A stretch of DNA of 64,000 nucleotides from Sphingomonas melonis (GTDB taxonomy: Bacteria > Pseudomonadota > Alphaproteobacteria > Sphingomonadales > Sphingomonadaceae): contig NZ_JACCBY010000002.1 in the NCBI RefSeq assembly GCF_013409985.1, positions 310,001-374,000 of the forward strand, given 5' to 3'. How positions within the stretch are numbered: position 1 is the stretch's first letter; every line of letters begins with the position of its first letter. The notes under the pieces were generated by a model. That model was not told the DNA's origin. It searched no databases and saw only the letters and a list, made by a program, of their open reading frames with translations. The position numbers and the translations under genes were made by a program. This document shows, piece by piece, positions 38,768 through 47,645 of the stretch.

Positions 38768-39811
38768 TCAGGCTCCTGCGGCCTGCGCGAAATGCCAGCT
38801 CGCCGCGGCCAGGCGGTAGACCTGCGCCGCAGACCGTTCCGCCTGCGCGCTCGACGCAGTGCCGTCGACGATCCGTTTCTTGATGCCCTGCACGATGCCG
38901 GTCAGGCGGAAGAGATTGTAGGCGAAATACCAGTTGAGGTCGGGCACGCCGTCGCGGCCGGTGCGCGCGCAATAGCGCTCCATCATCGCCTCGATCGTCG
39001 GGATGCCGGTGTCCGGGCCCGTCATCCCCTTCACGCCGGAGCGTCCCTCGGGCTCGGTGACCCAGCTCATCAGGAAATAGGAGAAATCGGCCAGCGGATC
39101 GCCGAGCGTCGACAGCTCCCAGTCGAGCACGGCGAGGACGCGCGGCTCGGTCGCATGGAAGATCATGTTGTCGATCCGGTAATCACCATGGACGATCGAC
39201 GTGCGCGTCTGATCGGGAATGGTGCGCGGCAGGAAGGCGATGAGGCGTTCGACCTCGGGCATCACCTCGGTCTCGCTGGCGCGATATTGCTTCGTCCAGC
39301 GCTCGACTTGGCGGGCGAAATAGTTGCCGGGTTTGCCGTAATCGCCGAGCCCAGCGGCGGCATAGTCGGTGTTGTGGAGATCGGCGAGCGTATCCACCAT
39401 CGCCTCGTACAGACGTGTTCGCTCGACAGGGTCGAGGCCGGGCAAGGTGCCGTCCCAGAGGTTGCGGCCCTCGACCAGCGCCATGACGTAGAACATCGCG
39501 CCGATGACGCTCTCGTTGGTGCACAGGCCATAGGGCTTGGCGACGGGGAAGCCGGTCGGGTGGATGCCGGCGATCAACCGATATTCGCGGTCGACGGCGT
39601 GCGCCGACGGGAGCAACGTACCGAACGGCTTGCGGCGCAGGACATAGGCTCCCGACGGACTGTCGATCCGATAGGTCGGGTTGGACTGGCCGCCGGCGAA
39701 CTTGGCATAGGTCAGCGGCCCGGTGAAACCGGCGACGTTCGCCTCCATCCAGCGGGTGAGATTGGCCTCGTCGAGGCGGTCCTTGTCGGTGACGGGGATG
39801 GTGTCGGTCAT
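38768..39811 (-). CDS. ACAD10/11-type phosphotransferase (4-hydroxyacyl-CoA kinase-like)
   Basis: This 347-aa APH-fold kinase closely resembles the N-terminal domain of mammalian ACAD10/ACAD11 and the LvaA protein of levulinate catabolism, which phosphorylate 4-hydroxyacyl-CoA. Seen are FAGGQSNPTYRI (8-45 region), YVLRRKPFGTLLPSAHAVDRE (split; nucleotide lysine region), the Brenner-type motif IVHGDYRIDNMIF and the metal site VLAVLDWELSTLGDP. The product would then be eliminated to an enoyl-CoA by a dehydrogenase-like partner; one is at 41210. Here the two halves are separate genes. Confidence 0.85.
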   Translation of the reverse strand: MTDTIPVTDKDRLDEANLTRWMEANVAGFTGPLTYAKFAGGQSNPTYRIDSPSGAYVLRRKPFGTLLPSAHAVDREYRLIAGIHPTGFPVAKPYGLCTNESVIGAMFYVMALVEGRNLWDGTLPGLDPVERTRLYEAMVDTLADLHNTDYAAAGLGDYGKPGNYFARQVERWTKQYRASETEVMPEVERLIAFLPRTIPDQTRTSIVHGDYRIDNMIFHATEPRVLAVLDWELSTLGDPLADFSYFLMSWVTEPEGRSGVKGMTGPDTGIPTIEAMMERYCARTGRDGVPDLNWYFAYNLFRLTGIVQGIKKRIVDGTASSAQAERSAAQVYRLAAASWHFAQAAGA

Positions 39812-39879
39812 GTTATCGTCCGGTTCCCGTGGTTTGCTGGCGGTCGCGCAAGCGCCGCGAAATGTCCTCGTCCAACCCG

Positions 39880-39989
39880 TCGTCCCGGACCCGGTCCGGG
39901 GTCCACTCTGCGGCGAGGCCCGCCGTGCATGCCGCTCGCCATTCTCCGGTTGCCCGGTGGACCCCGGAACAGGTCCGGAGTGACGGGGA
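39880..39989. repeat. Composite palindromic intergenic repeat, copy 4 (inverted)
   Basis: The outer arms (GTCCCGGACCCGGTCCGGGG near 39882 and GAACAGGTCCGGAGTGACGG near 39967) match copies 1 and 2, but the inner part is reversed: CACTCTGCGGCGAG and CATTCTCCGG...CCCGGTGG are reverse complements of the inner part there. So this copy is in the opposite orientation. It lies between the kinase and alcohol dehydrogenase genes. Confidence 0.75.
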
Positions 39990-40006
39990 GAAGGCGGCGG
40001 GGTGGC

Positions 40007-41089
40007 TCACCCGAAGGTGATCACGGTGCGTGTCGCGTCGCCCTTGCGGAGCTCGGCAAAGGCATGGTTGATCCGGTCGAGCGGCAGGCGCTCGGCGATG
40101 ATCGTGTCGAGGTCGAGCGCCCCGCGCAGGTAGAAATCGACCAGCCGCGGAATATCGACCGGGAAGCGGTTGCTGCCCATCAGGCCGCCCTGCAATCGCT
40201 TGCCCGACAGCAGATCGATCGCCGACAGGCCGACCGTTTCGGTCGGCGGCAGCATGCCGAGGATCGTCGCGGTGCCGCCACGGCGCAGGACCTTGACCGC
40301 GGTGGCGGCGCTCTGCGGCCGGCCGACCGCCTCGATCGCGTGATGGACGCCGCCGCGGGTGAGCTCGATCACCTCGTCCGCCGCGGTCGGCGAGCCGGCA
40401 TCGAGACTATGGGTCGCGCCGAGCTTCTCGGCGAGCGCGCGCTTTTCGGGAACGGGATCGAGCGCGATGATCCGCGCGGCGCCTGCGATCTTCGCGGCAT
40501 TGACCGCGGCAAGGCCGATGCCGCCGCAGCCGACGACGCACACGGTTTCGCCGGGCGTGACATCGGCCGTGTTGAACACCGCCCCCGCCCCGGTGGTCAC
40601 CGCACAGCCGAGCAAAGCCGCGCGATCGAGCGGCATGTCGCGGTCGATCGCGACGCAGGCGTGCTCGTGGATCAGCATCTGTTCGGCATAGGCCGACAGG
40701 TTGAGCATCTGTGCCACGGGTCGGTCGCCGAGCATCAACCGCGGCGCGGCGCCCCTCGGTCGGCGCACCGCAGGATCGACGCACAGTGACAGGCGCCCGG
40801 TGACGCAGAATTCGCACTGGCCGCAATAGGCGGACAGGCAGGTGACGACATGATCGCCCACCTTCACCGTACGTACCTCGCTGCCGATCGCCTCGACGAC
40901 GCCGGCGGCTTCGTGGCCGGGGATGGTGGGCAGCGCGTGCGGGTAGATGCCATCGACGAAATGCAGGTCGGAGCGACACACGCCGACCGCCGCGGTGCGG
41001 ATGAGCACCTCGTGCGCGGCCGGAGCGGACACGGTGACGTCCTCGATGCTGAGCAGCTGTTCGGGCTCGAAGAGGATGGCGGCTTTCAT
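40007..41089 (-). CDS. Zinc-dependent alcohol dehydrogenase
   Basis: This 360-aa medium-chain dehydrogenase has the catalytic zinc site GVCRSDLHFVDG (Cys) with GHEAAGVVEAIG (His, Glu), the structural zinc loop CGQCEFCVTGRLSLC with four Cys, and the NAD(P) Rossmann motif VCVVGCGGIGLAAV. It resembles class III-like/aryl or AdhC-like enzymes. It lies between the ACAD10/11-type kinase and dehydrogenase genes, on the same strand, so it probably prepares or further oxidises an alcohol or aldehyde in the same pathway. Real substrate unknown. Confidence 0.92.
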   Translation of the reverse strand: MKAAILFEPEQLLSIEDVTVSAPAAHEVLIRTAAVGVCRSDLHFVDGIYPHALPTIPGHEAAGVVEAIGSEVRTVKVGDHVVTCLSAYCGQCEFCVTGRLSLCVDPAVRRPRGAAPRLMLGDRPVAQMLNLSAYAEQMLIHEHACVAIDRDMPLDRAALLGCAVTTGAGAVFNTADVTPGETVCVVGCGGIGLAAVNAAKIAGAARIIALDPVPEKRALAEKLGATHSLDAGSPTAADEVIELTRGGVHHAIEAVGRPQSAATAVKVLRRGGTATILGMLPPTETVGLSAIDLLSGKRLQGGLMGSNRFPVDIPRLVDFYLRGALDLDTIIAERLPLDRINHAFAELRKGDATRTVITFG

Positions 41090-41136
41090 GGGTTTATCCT
41101 GTGCACGTCGTCGCGGGGCGGCCTGGCCGTCCCTTG

Positions 41137-41168
41137 TTCGTCATCCCGGCCTCCGCCGGGATGACGAA
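41137..41168. repeat. Perfect hairpin repeat (CATCCCGGC type)
   Basis: TTCGTCATCCCGGC (41137-41150) and GCCGGGATGACGAA (41155-41168) are exact inverted arms around CTCC. This is the single-hairpin form of the repeat seen doubled at 25206-25313. It lies between the third acyl-CoA dehydrogenase gene and the alcohol dehydrogenase gene and may act as a weak transcript stop or RNA-stability element. Confidence 0.85.
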
Positions 41169-41209
41169 AGGGGAAAGAGGTATCGAATGAGGGACACAGG
41201 CCGCGCCCT

Positions 41210-42472
41210 TCACCGCACCGGCCGCTCGGCCGCATAATCCCCATATTTGCCGAACTCCGCGCGTGCGATCGCCCGGTTGTGGACCTCGTCCGGGCCGTCG
41301 GCGAAGCGCAGCGTACGCATCGCCGCCCAGGCGTGGGCGAGGTGGAAGTCTTGGCTGACGCCGCCGCCGCCATGCGCCTGGATCGCATCGTCGAGCATTT
41401 GCAACGCCATGTTGGGCGCGGCGACCTTGATCATCGCGATCTCGAGTTGCGCCGATTTGTTGCCGGCCTTGTCCATCATGTCCGCCGCCTTGAGGCAGAG
41501 CAGCCGGGTCATCTCGATGTCGATCCGGGCCTTGGCGATCCGCTGCTCCCACACCGAATGGTCCGCGATCCGCTTGCCGAAGGCGACGCGCGACAGCAGC
41601 CGCTTGGCCATCGCCTCGATCGCCGTCTCGGCAACGCCGATGGTGCGCATGCAATGATGGATGCGCCCCGGCCCGAGCCGCCCTTGCGCGATCTCGAACC
41701 CCCTGCCCTCGCCGAGCAGCACGTTCTCGGCCGGCACGCGGACGTCCTTCATCACCACCTCGCCATGACCGTGCGGCGCATGGTCGTAGCCGTAGACGGT
41801 CAGCATCCGCTCGATCGTGACGCCCGGCGCGTCCATCGGCATCAGGATCATGCTCTGCTGCGCGTGGCGCTTGGCAGAGGTGTCGGTCTTGCCCATCACG
41901 ATCGCGACCTTGCAGCGCGGATCGCCGACCCCGCTCGACCACCATTTGCGGCCGTTGATGACGTAATGATCGCCGTCGCGGACCATCGAGGTCTCGATAT
42001 TGGTCGCATCGGACGAGGCGACCGCAGGCTCGGTCATCAGGAAGGCGGAGCGGATCTCGCCCTGCATCAGCGGCGCCAGCCAGCGCTCCTTCTGCTCGCG
42101 CGTGCCGTAGCGGTGGAGCACCTCCATATTGCCGGTGTCCGGTGCCGAGCAGTTGAACACCTCGGACGCCCAGCCGATCTTGCCCATCTCCTCGGCGCAC
42201 AAGGCATATTCGAGGTTGGTGAGTTGCGTGCCTTCGAACGCGAAACTGTCGTCGACATGCGTCTGGCCGGATTTGGGCGGCATGAAGAAATTCCACAGCC
42301 CGGCGGCCTTCGCCTTTTCCTTACAGTCTTCGATAACCGGAATGACCTTCCAGCGCTCGCCCGCATGCTCCTGCGCATCGTGTTCGGCCTGGCGCGGGCG
42401 GATCTCTTCATCGATGAAGGCGCGCACCCGGTCGCGGAAATAGGTCTCGCGTTCGCTCAGCGTGAAGTCCAT
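41210..42472 (-). CDS. Acyl-CoA dehydrogenase of the ACAD10/11 type
   Basis: This 420-aa flavoprotein has the ACAD11 C-terminal-domain signature: the N-terminal helices, [20 protein letters not shown] (about 141-160, the flavin/substrate loop), [31 protein letters not shown] (in two parts), and [13 protein letters not shown], the motif found in ACAD10/ACAD11. In ACAD11 this domain converts phosphorylated 4-hydroxyacyl-CoA to enoyl-CoA. The matching kinase domain is the separate gene at 38768. The ATG at 42472 gives normal length. It is divergent from a double-TetR regulator at 42626. Confidence 0.9.
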   Translation of the reverse strand: MDFTLSERETYFRDRVRAFIDEEIRPRQAEHDAQEHAGERWKVIPVIEDCKEKAKAAGLWNFFMPPKSGQTHVDDSFAFEGTQLTNLEYALCAEEMGKIGWASEVFNCSAPDTGNMEVLHRYGTREQKERWLAPLMQGEIRSAFLMTEPAVASSDATNIETSMVRDGDHYVINGRKWWSSGVGDPRCKVAIVMGKTDTSAKRHAQQSMILMPMDAPGVTIERMLTVYGYDHAPHGHGEVVMKDVRVPAENVLLGEGRGFEIAQGRLGPGRIHHCMRTIGVAETAIEAMAKRLLSRVAFGKRIADHSVWEQRIAKARIDIEMTRLLCLKAADMMDKAGNKSAQLEIAMIKVAAPNMALQMLDDAIQAHGGGGVSQDFHLAHAWAAMRTLRFADGPDEVHNRAIARAEFGKYGDYAAERPVR

Positions 42473-42625
42473 GCGCCTCTCTCCGACGTGTTTGCGCGCC
42501 GGCCTAGACCGTACCGCACATTCGGTAAAGTGCCGGCGGCGGCGTCAAAGAGAGCATTTCACGACCGACCGTTCGCGCCTGAGAAAACACTGTTTCTTCT
42601 AAAGCGGCCTTGGTAGACGGGCGGG

Positions 42626-43882
42626 ATGGATCAGACGGAGGCGGACGCCCGCGGCGTCACGGTGGACGAAGAACAGGGCACGAAGCGTTTCCGCGCGAAA
42701 CGCGACGCGATCCTTGCGGCCGCGGCCGAGGCGATCAACGAGCAGAGCGCCAAAGGGATGACCTTCGCCGACGTGGCACGCCGCGTCGGGCTGAATACCA
42801 CCAGCGTGACCTATTATTTCAAGCGCAAGGAAGATCTGGCCGCCGCGGCATTTGAGCACACGCTCGATCAACTGCTGGCGATGATCGACGAAGCCGGCGC
42901 CGAACCGACTCCCCGCGAGCGCGTACGGCGCTATCTGACGCTCAACATGGAGCGGCTGGCGCGGGTGCAGCGCGGCGAGGAGCGCGCGATGGCGGTGCTG
43001 TCCGACCTGCGCGCCACGGAAGAGCCGAACCGTACCCGATTGATGAATCGCTGGCGCGAAGTGTTCCGGCGGACGCGCGGGCTGTGGGGTCCGCCGGCCA
43101 ATCGCGCCGAGACCGACCTGTTCGGCGCGCGTGCGCACGTGCTGCTTGAGAATACCTTCTGGCTGCCGGTCTGGCTGGTCCGCTACGAACCCGATCAATA
43201 TGCGCGGGTCGAGGCGCGGCTGATGGACGTGTTCGACCATGGCATCGCGGTGCCCGGCGCACGTTGGGCACCGCAGCCGATCGACCTGACGCACGAGGAC
43301 AGCGAGCCCGGCCGCGCCGCCTTCCTGCTCGCGGCGACGCGGCTGATCAACGAACTGGGCTATCGCGGTGCCTCGGTGCAGCGGATCGCCGCGGAACTGA
43401 ACGTCACCAAGGGCAGCTTCTATCATCATCTCGACGCCAAGGACGATCTGGTCATCGCCTGCTACCGGCGCAGCTTCGACACGATCTCCGATGCGCAGCG
43501 GCTGGCGGACGACGCGGGCGGCACGCACTGGCAGCGGCTGACGAGCACGATCGCGACCTTGCTCGACGTGCAGTTCGCCGAGCGCACGCCGCTGCTGCGC
43601 ACGACCGCGCTCTCGGGACTGCCCGGCGTGGTGCGCACGGCGATGGTCGACCGCTCAAACCGGATCGCGCGGCGGTTCGCTGGCACGATGATGGACGGCA
43701 TCGCCGAAGGATCGATCCGCGCCGTGGATGCGCTGGTCGCGGCACAGGCGCTGATGGCATTGCAGAATGCCGCGTTCGACATGCGCAAATGGGCGGCGGC
43801 GATGCCGCGCGAGCGGGCGGTGGCGATCTATGCCTCGACCCTGCTGTTCGGCCTGTTCGACGATCGGGCGCTGGCGGGCTGA
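42626..43882 (+). CDS. Regulator with two tandem TetR-type domains
   Basis: This 418-aa protein holds two TetR/AcrR N-terminal DNA-binding domains, each followed by a ligand-domain-like half. The first helix-turn-helix is at about residues 45-70 (TFADVARRVGLNTTSVTYYF) and the second at about 248-275 (ASVQRIAAELNVTKGSFYHH). Most TetR proteins have one such domain of about 200 aa and work as dimers, so this looks like two copies joined in one chain. It is divergent from the ACAD11-type gene and probably controls the local catabolic genes; a small AAACACTGTTT dyad at 42585 could be an operator. Ligand unknown, perhaps an acyl-CoA. Confidence 0.85.
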   Translation: MDQTEADARGVTVDEEQGTKRFRAKRDAILAAAAEAINEQSAKGMTFADVARRVGLNTTSVTYYFKRKEDLAAAAFEHTLDQLLAMIDEAGAEPTPRERVRRYLTLNMERLARVQRGEERAMAVLSDLRATEEPNRTRLMNRWREVFRRTRGLWGPPANRAETDLFGARAHVLLENTFWLPVWLVRYEPDQYARVEARLMDVFDHGIAVPGARWAPQPIDLTHEDSEPGRAAFLLAATRLINELGYRGASVQRIAAELNVTKGSFYHHLDAKDDLVIACYRRSFDTISDAQRLADDAGGTHWQRLTSTIATLLDVQFAERTPLLRTTALSGLPGVVRTAMVDRSNRIARRFAGTMMDGIAEGSIRAVDALVAAQALMALQNAAFDMRKWAAAMPRERAVAIYASTLLFGLFDDRALAG

Positions 43883-43916
43883 CCCGCAAAGCGCCGCAGC
43901 CATGGGAGGGATCGGT

Positions 43917-44687
43917 ATGACGGCCTTGGGACAGGTGATCGCCGGGCTGGAGCCGGTCGCAGACGGCTGGCGCGGCGTGGTGCCGGAGACGTGGCTGCAG
44001 GGGCGCACTGCCTATGGCGGGCTGTCGGCGGCGCTAGCGCTGCATGCCGCGATGGGCGTGGATGCGGATTTGCCGCTCCTCCGCTCGGCCCTCGTGGCGT
44101 TCGTCGGCCCGCTCAGCGGCGCGATCACCATCCGTGCCGAGATGCTGCGACGGGGACGCAATGCCGCGTTCGTCCAGGCGGACGTGATCAGCGAGGCGGG
44201 ATTGGGCCTGCGCGCGACCTTCGTGTTCATGCGTACCGTCGAGTCCGTCGTCGATCACCGCGCCGGCATCGCACCGCGCGTCGCGCCACCACAGCCGGAC
44301 GATACGGTGCTGCGCGGACATCCTGCGGTCGCCTTCTCGCAACATTTCGACATGATCAACCGGCACGGGACCGACCCGGCGGCGTGGCTGCGCTGGGTGC
44401 GGCTGCGCGATCGTACCGGCGTGCATCCGCTGGTGGCGCTGATCGCCGTTGCCGACTGCCTGCCGCCGGTGGCGCTGAAGCTGCTCGGCCGGCCTGCGCC
44501 GGTAAGTTCGATGACCTGGCAGCTCAACCTGATCGATGACGCGCAGGCCACCGACGACGGCTGGTGGCTGCTGCGGTCGTCCAGCGACTATGCGCGGGCG
44601 GGGAATTCGAGCCAGTCGATGGGAATCTGGTCGACAAACGGCACGCCGATCGCCGAGCAGATGCAGAGCGTCGCGGTGTTCGCATGA
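43917..44687 (+). CDS. Thioesterase-family (double hotdog) protein
   Basis: This 256-aa protein looks like an acyl-CoA thioesterase of the TesB-like/4HBT_3 group: W(L)QGRTAYGGLSAALALHAA (about 25-45) replaces the GG..A.AL motif, and ISEAGLGLRATFVF follows; the C-terminal half has SMTWQLNLIDDAQATDDGWWLLRSSSDYARAGNSSQ (in two parts) and GIWSTNGTPIAEQMQ. A GGGAGGG Shine-Dalgarno 7 bases upstream fixes the start at 43917. It begins 35 bases after the regulator gene on the same strand. Substrate unknown; it likely releases CoA from a cluster intermediate. Confidence 0.83.
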   Translation: MTALGQVIAGLEPVADGWRGVVPETWLQGRTAYGGLSAALALHAAMGVDADLPLLRSALVAFVGPLSGAITIRAEMLRRGRNAAFVQADVISEAGLGLRATFVFMRTVESVVDHRAGIAPRVAPPQPDDTVLRGHPAVAFSQHFDMINRHGTDPAAWLRWVRLRDRTGVHPLVALIAVADCLPPVALKLLGRPAPVSSMTWQLNLIDDAQATDDGWWLLRSSSDYARAGNSSQSMGIWSTNGTPIAEQMQSVAVFA

Positions 44688-44838
44688 CGCTCCGGCCGCC
44701 TCACTGAATGCGGCACGTGGCTGGACCTGCGACAGGTTGCGACAAATTCCGCCCGTGGCGACACAGTGCCGCGACACGCGCCTACCATAAGGACACCGTA
44801 GGGCGGGGATGAGCCCCGTCGGGGTGGAGGATGGATCG

Positions 44839-45297
44839 ATGCGGATGCGGTTGGGAATGATGGTGGCGGCAAGCGGGTTGCTCGCGGCAGGGGCCTATGC
44901 GCAGACCACGCCCCCTGCCCCGCCGCCCGGCGGCGGGATGATGCGGCTCGACGCAAACCATGACGGCGTCATCACCCGCGCCGAGATGACCGCGGAGGCG
45001 GAGGCCCGCTTCGCCGCGATGGACACCGACAAGGACGGCAAGGTCACGCCGGAGGAACGCGCCGCGGCGCGTAACGCGATGCGGGCGCAACGGAACGGCA
45101 ATGGCGGGAACGGCGGCGTGCGCGGCGGCGATCAGGCGATCACCCGCGCCGAGGCGCTCGACCGGGCCGCACAACGCTTCGACCGGCTCGACGTCAATCA
45201 TGACGGCCGGCTCGATGCGTCGGAACTGGCGGCGGCACGACCGATGCGCGGGCCGCGCGGCGGCGACACGCCTCCGGCAGCTACGCCGGCGCAATAA
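44839..45297 (+). CDS. Exported EF-hand calcium-binding protein
   Basis: This 152-aa protein has a signal peptide (MRMRLGMMVAASGLLAAGAYAQ) and three EF-hand loops: DANHDGVITRAEM (about 39-51), DTDKDGKVTPEE (about 62-73) and DVNHDGRLDASEL (about 122-134), separated by an Ala/Asn/Gly-rich linker. Such small calvin-like periplasmic or outer-membrane-associated proteins bind Ca2+; their roles are little known. It lies 54 bases before a two-component regulator gene on the same strand with a hairpin between. A good GGAGG precedes the start at 44839. Confidence 0.85.
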   Translation: MRMRLGMMVAASGLLAAGAYAQTTPPAPPPGGGMMRLDANHDGVITRAEMTAEAEARFAAMDTDKDGKVTPEERAAARNAMRAQRNGNGGNGGVRGGDQAITRAEALDRAAQRFDRLDVNHDGRLDASELAAARPMRGPRGGDTPPAATPAQ

Positions 45298-45307
45298 CAT
45301 CTTGATC

Positions 45308-45327
45308 GGGCGGGCAAAGACCCGCCC
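45308..45327 (+). terminator. Strong hairpin after the EF-hand gene
   Basis: GGGCGGG (45308-45314), loop CAAAGA, CCCGCCC (45321-45327), followed by GGCCTTTG, form a 7-base-pair GC stem just after the EF-hand stop (45297) and before the regulator start. There is only a short T-rich tail, so it may be a partial terminator or an RNA-stability element within one transcript. Confidence 0.5.
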
Positions 45328-45350
45328 GGCCTTTGCAGGAGCGGTGTGCC

Positions 45351-46088
45351 ATGGCTAATGCCGAAGAGATGGGAGACATGCCGCACCTGTTGCTCGTCGA
45401 CGACGAGCGCTCGATCCGCGAACCGCTCGCGCAATATCTCACCAAACAGGGTTTCCGTGTCACCCAGGCGGCGGATGCGGAAAGCGCGCGCACGCGGCTG
45501 GCCGCTTATGCGATCGATCTCGTCATCCTCGACGTGATGATGCCGGGCGAAGACGGCCTGTCCCTGTGCCGCCACATCGCCGCGACCAGCGACACGCCGG
45601 TCATCCTGCTGACCGCCAAGGCGGAGGAGACCGACCGGATCGTCGGGCTGGAGATGGGCGCGGACGATTATGTCGTAAAACCCTTCTCGCCGCGCGAACT
45701 GGCGACGCGGGTCAAGGTCGTGCTGCGCCGGCTGACCGCGGGGGGCGCGCGCCAGCATGCCCCGGAAAGCGGATCCTATGCTTTCGCCGGCTGGGTGCTC
45801 AAGACCGGCGAGCGCGCGCTGGTCGATCGCGAGGGCGTGTCGGTGCCGCTGTCGACGGGCGAATACAATCTGCTGCTCGCTCTGGTGACGCGGCCGCGCC
45901 AGGTGCTCACCCGCGACCAGTTGCTCGACCTGACGCAGGGGCGCGAGGCGGCGGCGTTCGACCGCGCGATCGACAACCAGATCAGCCGCCTGCGTCGCAA
46001 GATCGAGACGGACGCCAAGCTGCCCGAGATCATCAAGACGGTCTGGGGCGGCGGCTATACGCTCGCGGCCGAGGTGACGCGCCTGTGA
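45351..46088 (+). CDS. OmpR-family response regulator
   Basis: This 245-aa regulator has a receiver domain with VDDERS (Asp pair), the phosphoacceptor in VILDVMMPGEDG (Asp61) and the KPFSPRE lysine. Its winged-helix output domain has LSTGEYNLLLALVTRPRQVLTRDQLLDLT and KLPEIIKTVWGGGYTLA (each in parts). An AGGAG lies 8 bases before the ATG at 45351. It is 10 bases from the histidine kinase gene, so the pair is co-transcribed. Targets are unknown; in related pairs they include envelope or metal-stress genes. Confidence 0.94.
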   Translation: MANAEEMGDMPHLLLVDDERSIREPLAQYLTKQGFRVTQAADAESARTRLAAYAIDLVILDVMMPGEDGLSLCRHIAATSDTPVILLTAKAEETDRIVGLEMGADDYVVKPFSPRELATRVKVVLRRLTAGGARQHAPESGSYAFAGWVLKTGERALVDREGVSVPLSTGEYNLLLALVTRPRQVLTRDQLLDLTQGREAAAFDRAIDNQISRLRRKIETDAKLPEIIKTVWGGGYTLAAEVTRL

Positions 46089-46098
46089 GCTCCGGCGC

Positions 46099-47463
46099 AT
46101 GAGATTATGGCCCCGCAGCCTCGTCGGACAGATGGCGGTGCTGATCGCGCTGGCGCTGTTCGTCGCGCAGGCGGTCAATTTCGGACTGGCGCTGCGCGAG
46201 CGTGCCGCGTTCCGGCTGGCGCAGGCGACGCGTCCGGTGGCGATCCGCATCGCCGATGCGATCGAGCGCGAGGCGCAGGGCGTGCGGCCGATCCCGCGCG
46301 ATCACGGCCGCATCCGCCGCGCCGATCGCGACACCATCCCGGCCGGCCTTCCGCGGTTACCCGAACTGGCCAGCGAGTTGCGCGACCAGTTGCACGAACA
46401 GGGCGTCGAGGTCGGGCGGATCGATACCGGCGTGCGCAACTGGACCGCCGCAGACGACGCGGTGCTCGGCCGCACCTTTCCGCGCAGCAACCGCGTGCGG
46501 CGCGACAGCGACCACCCCGAACAGGCGCTGCTGATCGCGATCGAGCGACCGCGCCATGGCTGGCTGGCGGTGATCGTGCCGTGGGGCGACGATGGCGGCA
46601 TGCGGCTGTTCTGGCGCTTGTTCGCGCAGACCTTGATCCTCTACGGCGTCGTGCTGCTGCCGGTGCTGTGGATCGCGCGCCGCATCTCGCGGCCGCTGCG
46701 CGAACTCACCGCGGCGGCGCAGCGCTTCGGCCGCGGCGGCAGCGAGACGCCGGTCGCGGTCGAGGAACGCGGGCCCGCCGATATCGTCGGGCTGGTTCGC
46801 TCGTTCAACGCGCTGCAATGGCGCGTCACCGCGATGCTCGACGAAAAGGACCGGATGCTGGGCGCGATCGGCCATGACCTGCGCACCCCGCTCGCCGCAC
46901 TGCGCGTGCGGATCGAGTCGGTCGAGGACGACAACGATCGCGCGCGGATGGCGGACACGATCGCCGAGATGAACCGCACGCTCGACGATATCCTGTCGCT
47001 GGCGCGGATGGGACGCCCCAGCGAACCGCTGACCGAGGTCGATCTGGCCGCGCTGGTCGACGCGGTAGTCGAGGACTTCCGCGACCTGGGTCAGGACGTC
47101 GCGTTCGAAGAGGCCGACCGGCTGCGCATGCGACTACGCCCCTCGCTGATCCGGCGCGCGATCCGCAATTTGATCGAGAATGCGGTCAAATACGGCGACG
47201 GTGCCGAAGTGCGGCTCGTCGCCGACCCGCTCTCGGTGCGGATCGAGGTGGCAGACAACGGCCCCGGCATTCCCGAGGAGAAAATGGCCGCCGTGTTCGA
47301 GGCGTTTACCCGGCTGGAAACGTCACGCAACCGCGACACCGGCGGCATCGGCCTCGGCCTCGCGCTGGCCCGGACGATCGTGCGCGAGGCGGGCGGCGAC
47401 GTGCGACTGGCGAACCGCGCCGGCGGCGGCCTGTGCGCGACGATCGAACTGCCGCGCGGCTGA
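46099..47463 (+). CDS. Sensor histidine kinase
   Basis: This 454-aa inner-membrane kinase has a first membrane helix (about 10-30), a periplasmic sensor domain (about 32-167), a second helix (about 172-193) and a HAMP domain (about 193-245). The H-box IGHDLRTPLAALRVRIES follows with His259, then N (NLIENAVKYG), G1 (DNGPGIPEEKM) and G2 (GIGLGLALART) boxes. The periplasmic part is rich in Arg/Asp and has no obvious metal site. With the regulator at 45351 it forms a two-component system; the exported EF-hand protein upstream is a possible partner. Confidence 0.94.
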   Translation: MRLWPRSLVGQMAVLIALALFVAQAVNFGLALRERAAFRLAQATRPVAIRIADAIEREAQGVRPIPRDHGRIRRADRDTIPAGLPRLPELASELRDQLHEQGVEVGRIDTGVRNWTAADDAVLGRTFPRSNRVRRDSDHPEQALLIAIERPRHGWLAVIVPWGDDGGMRLFWRLFAQTLILYGVVLLPVLWIARRISRPLRELTAAAQRFGRGGSETPVAVEERGPADIVGLVRSFNALQWRVTAMLDEKDRMLGAIGHDLRTPLAALRVRIESVEDDNDRARMADTIAEMNRTLDDILSLARMGRPSEPLTEVDLAALVDAVVEDFRDLGQDVAFEEADRLRMRLRPSLIRRAIRNLIENAVKYGDGAEVRLVADPLSVRIEVADNGPGIPEEKMAAVFEAFTRLETSRNRDTGGIGLGLALARTIVREAGGDVRLANRAGGGLCATIELPRG

Positions 47464-47490
47464 CCGTTCCTCGCCCGCTGCGCCGGGCTT

Positions 47491-47640
47491 CGCATATGGC
47501 TGGGGCAAGGAGCTCGACCGACCTCCTCACCGGGTTCGTAACCCCGGACGTGGTCCGGGGTGACGAGGTGGGCTTGGAACTCGGCGCGCTTAAACGAAGG
47601 TCATATCCGATAGCCCTCCCCTGCCGGGCGGGGAGGAACG
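47491..47640. repeat. Composite palindromic intergenic repeat, copy 3 (short form)
   Basis: It begins at CGCATATGG and has the outer palindrome GTAACCCCGGACGTGGTCCG (47538-47564 with one mismatch), then GAGGTGGGCTTGGAA and ends with CCTGCCGGGCGGGGAGGAAC like copy 1, but lacks the inner about 60 bases found in copies 1 and 2. It fills the gap between the histidine kinase and MFS genes, whose 3' ends face each other. No gene is seen here. Confidence 0.75.
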
Positions 47641-47645
47641 ACGCC

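Noticed and set aside
41137..41168. The perfect hairpin as an intrinsic terminator
   Set aside because: No T-run follows on either strand, and the same sequence belongs to a repeat family found elsewhere.
43767..43916. Extended N-terminus of the thioesterase-family protein
   Set aside because: The extension overlaps the end of the regulator gene in another frame. A strong Shine-Dalgarno supports the start at 43917.
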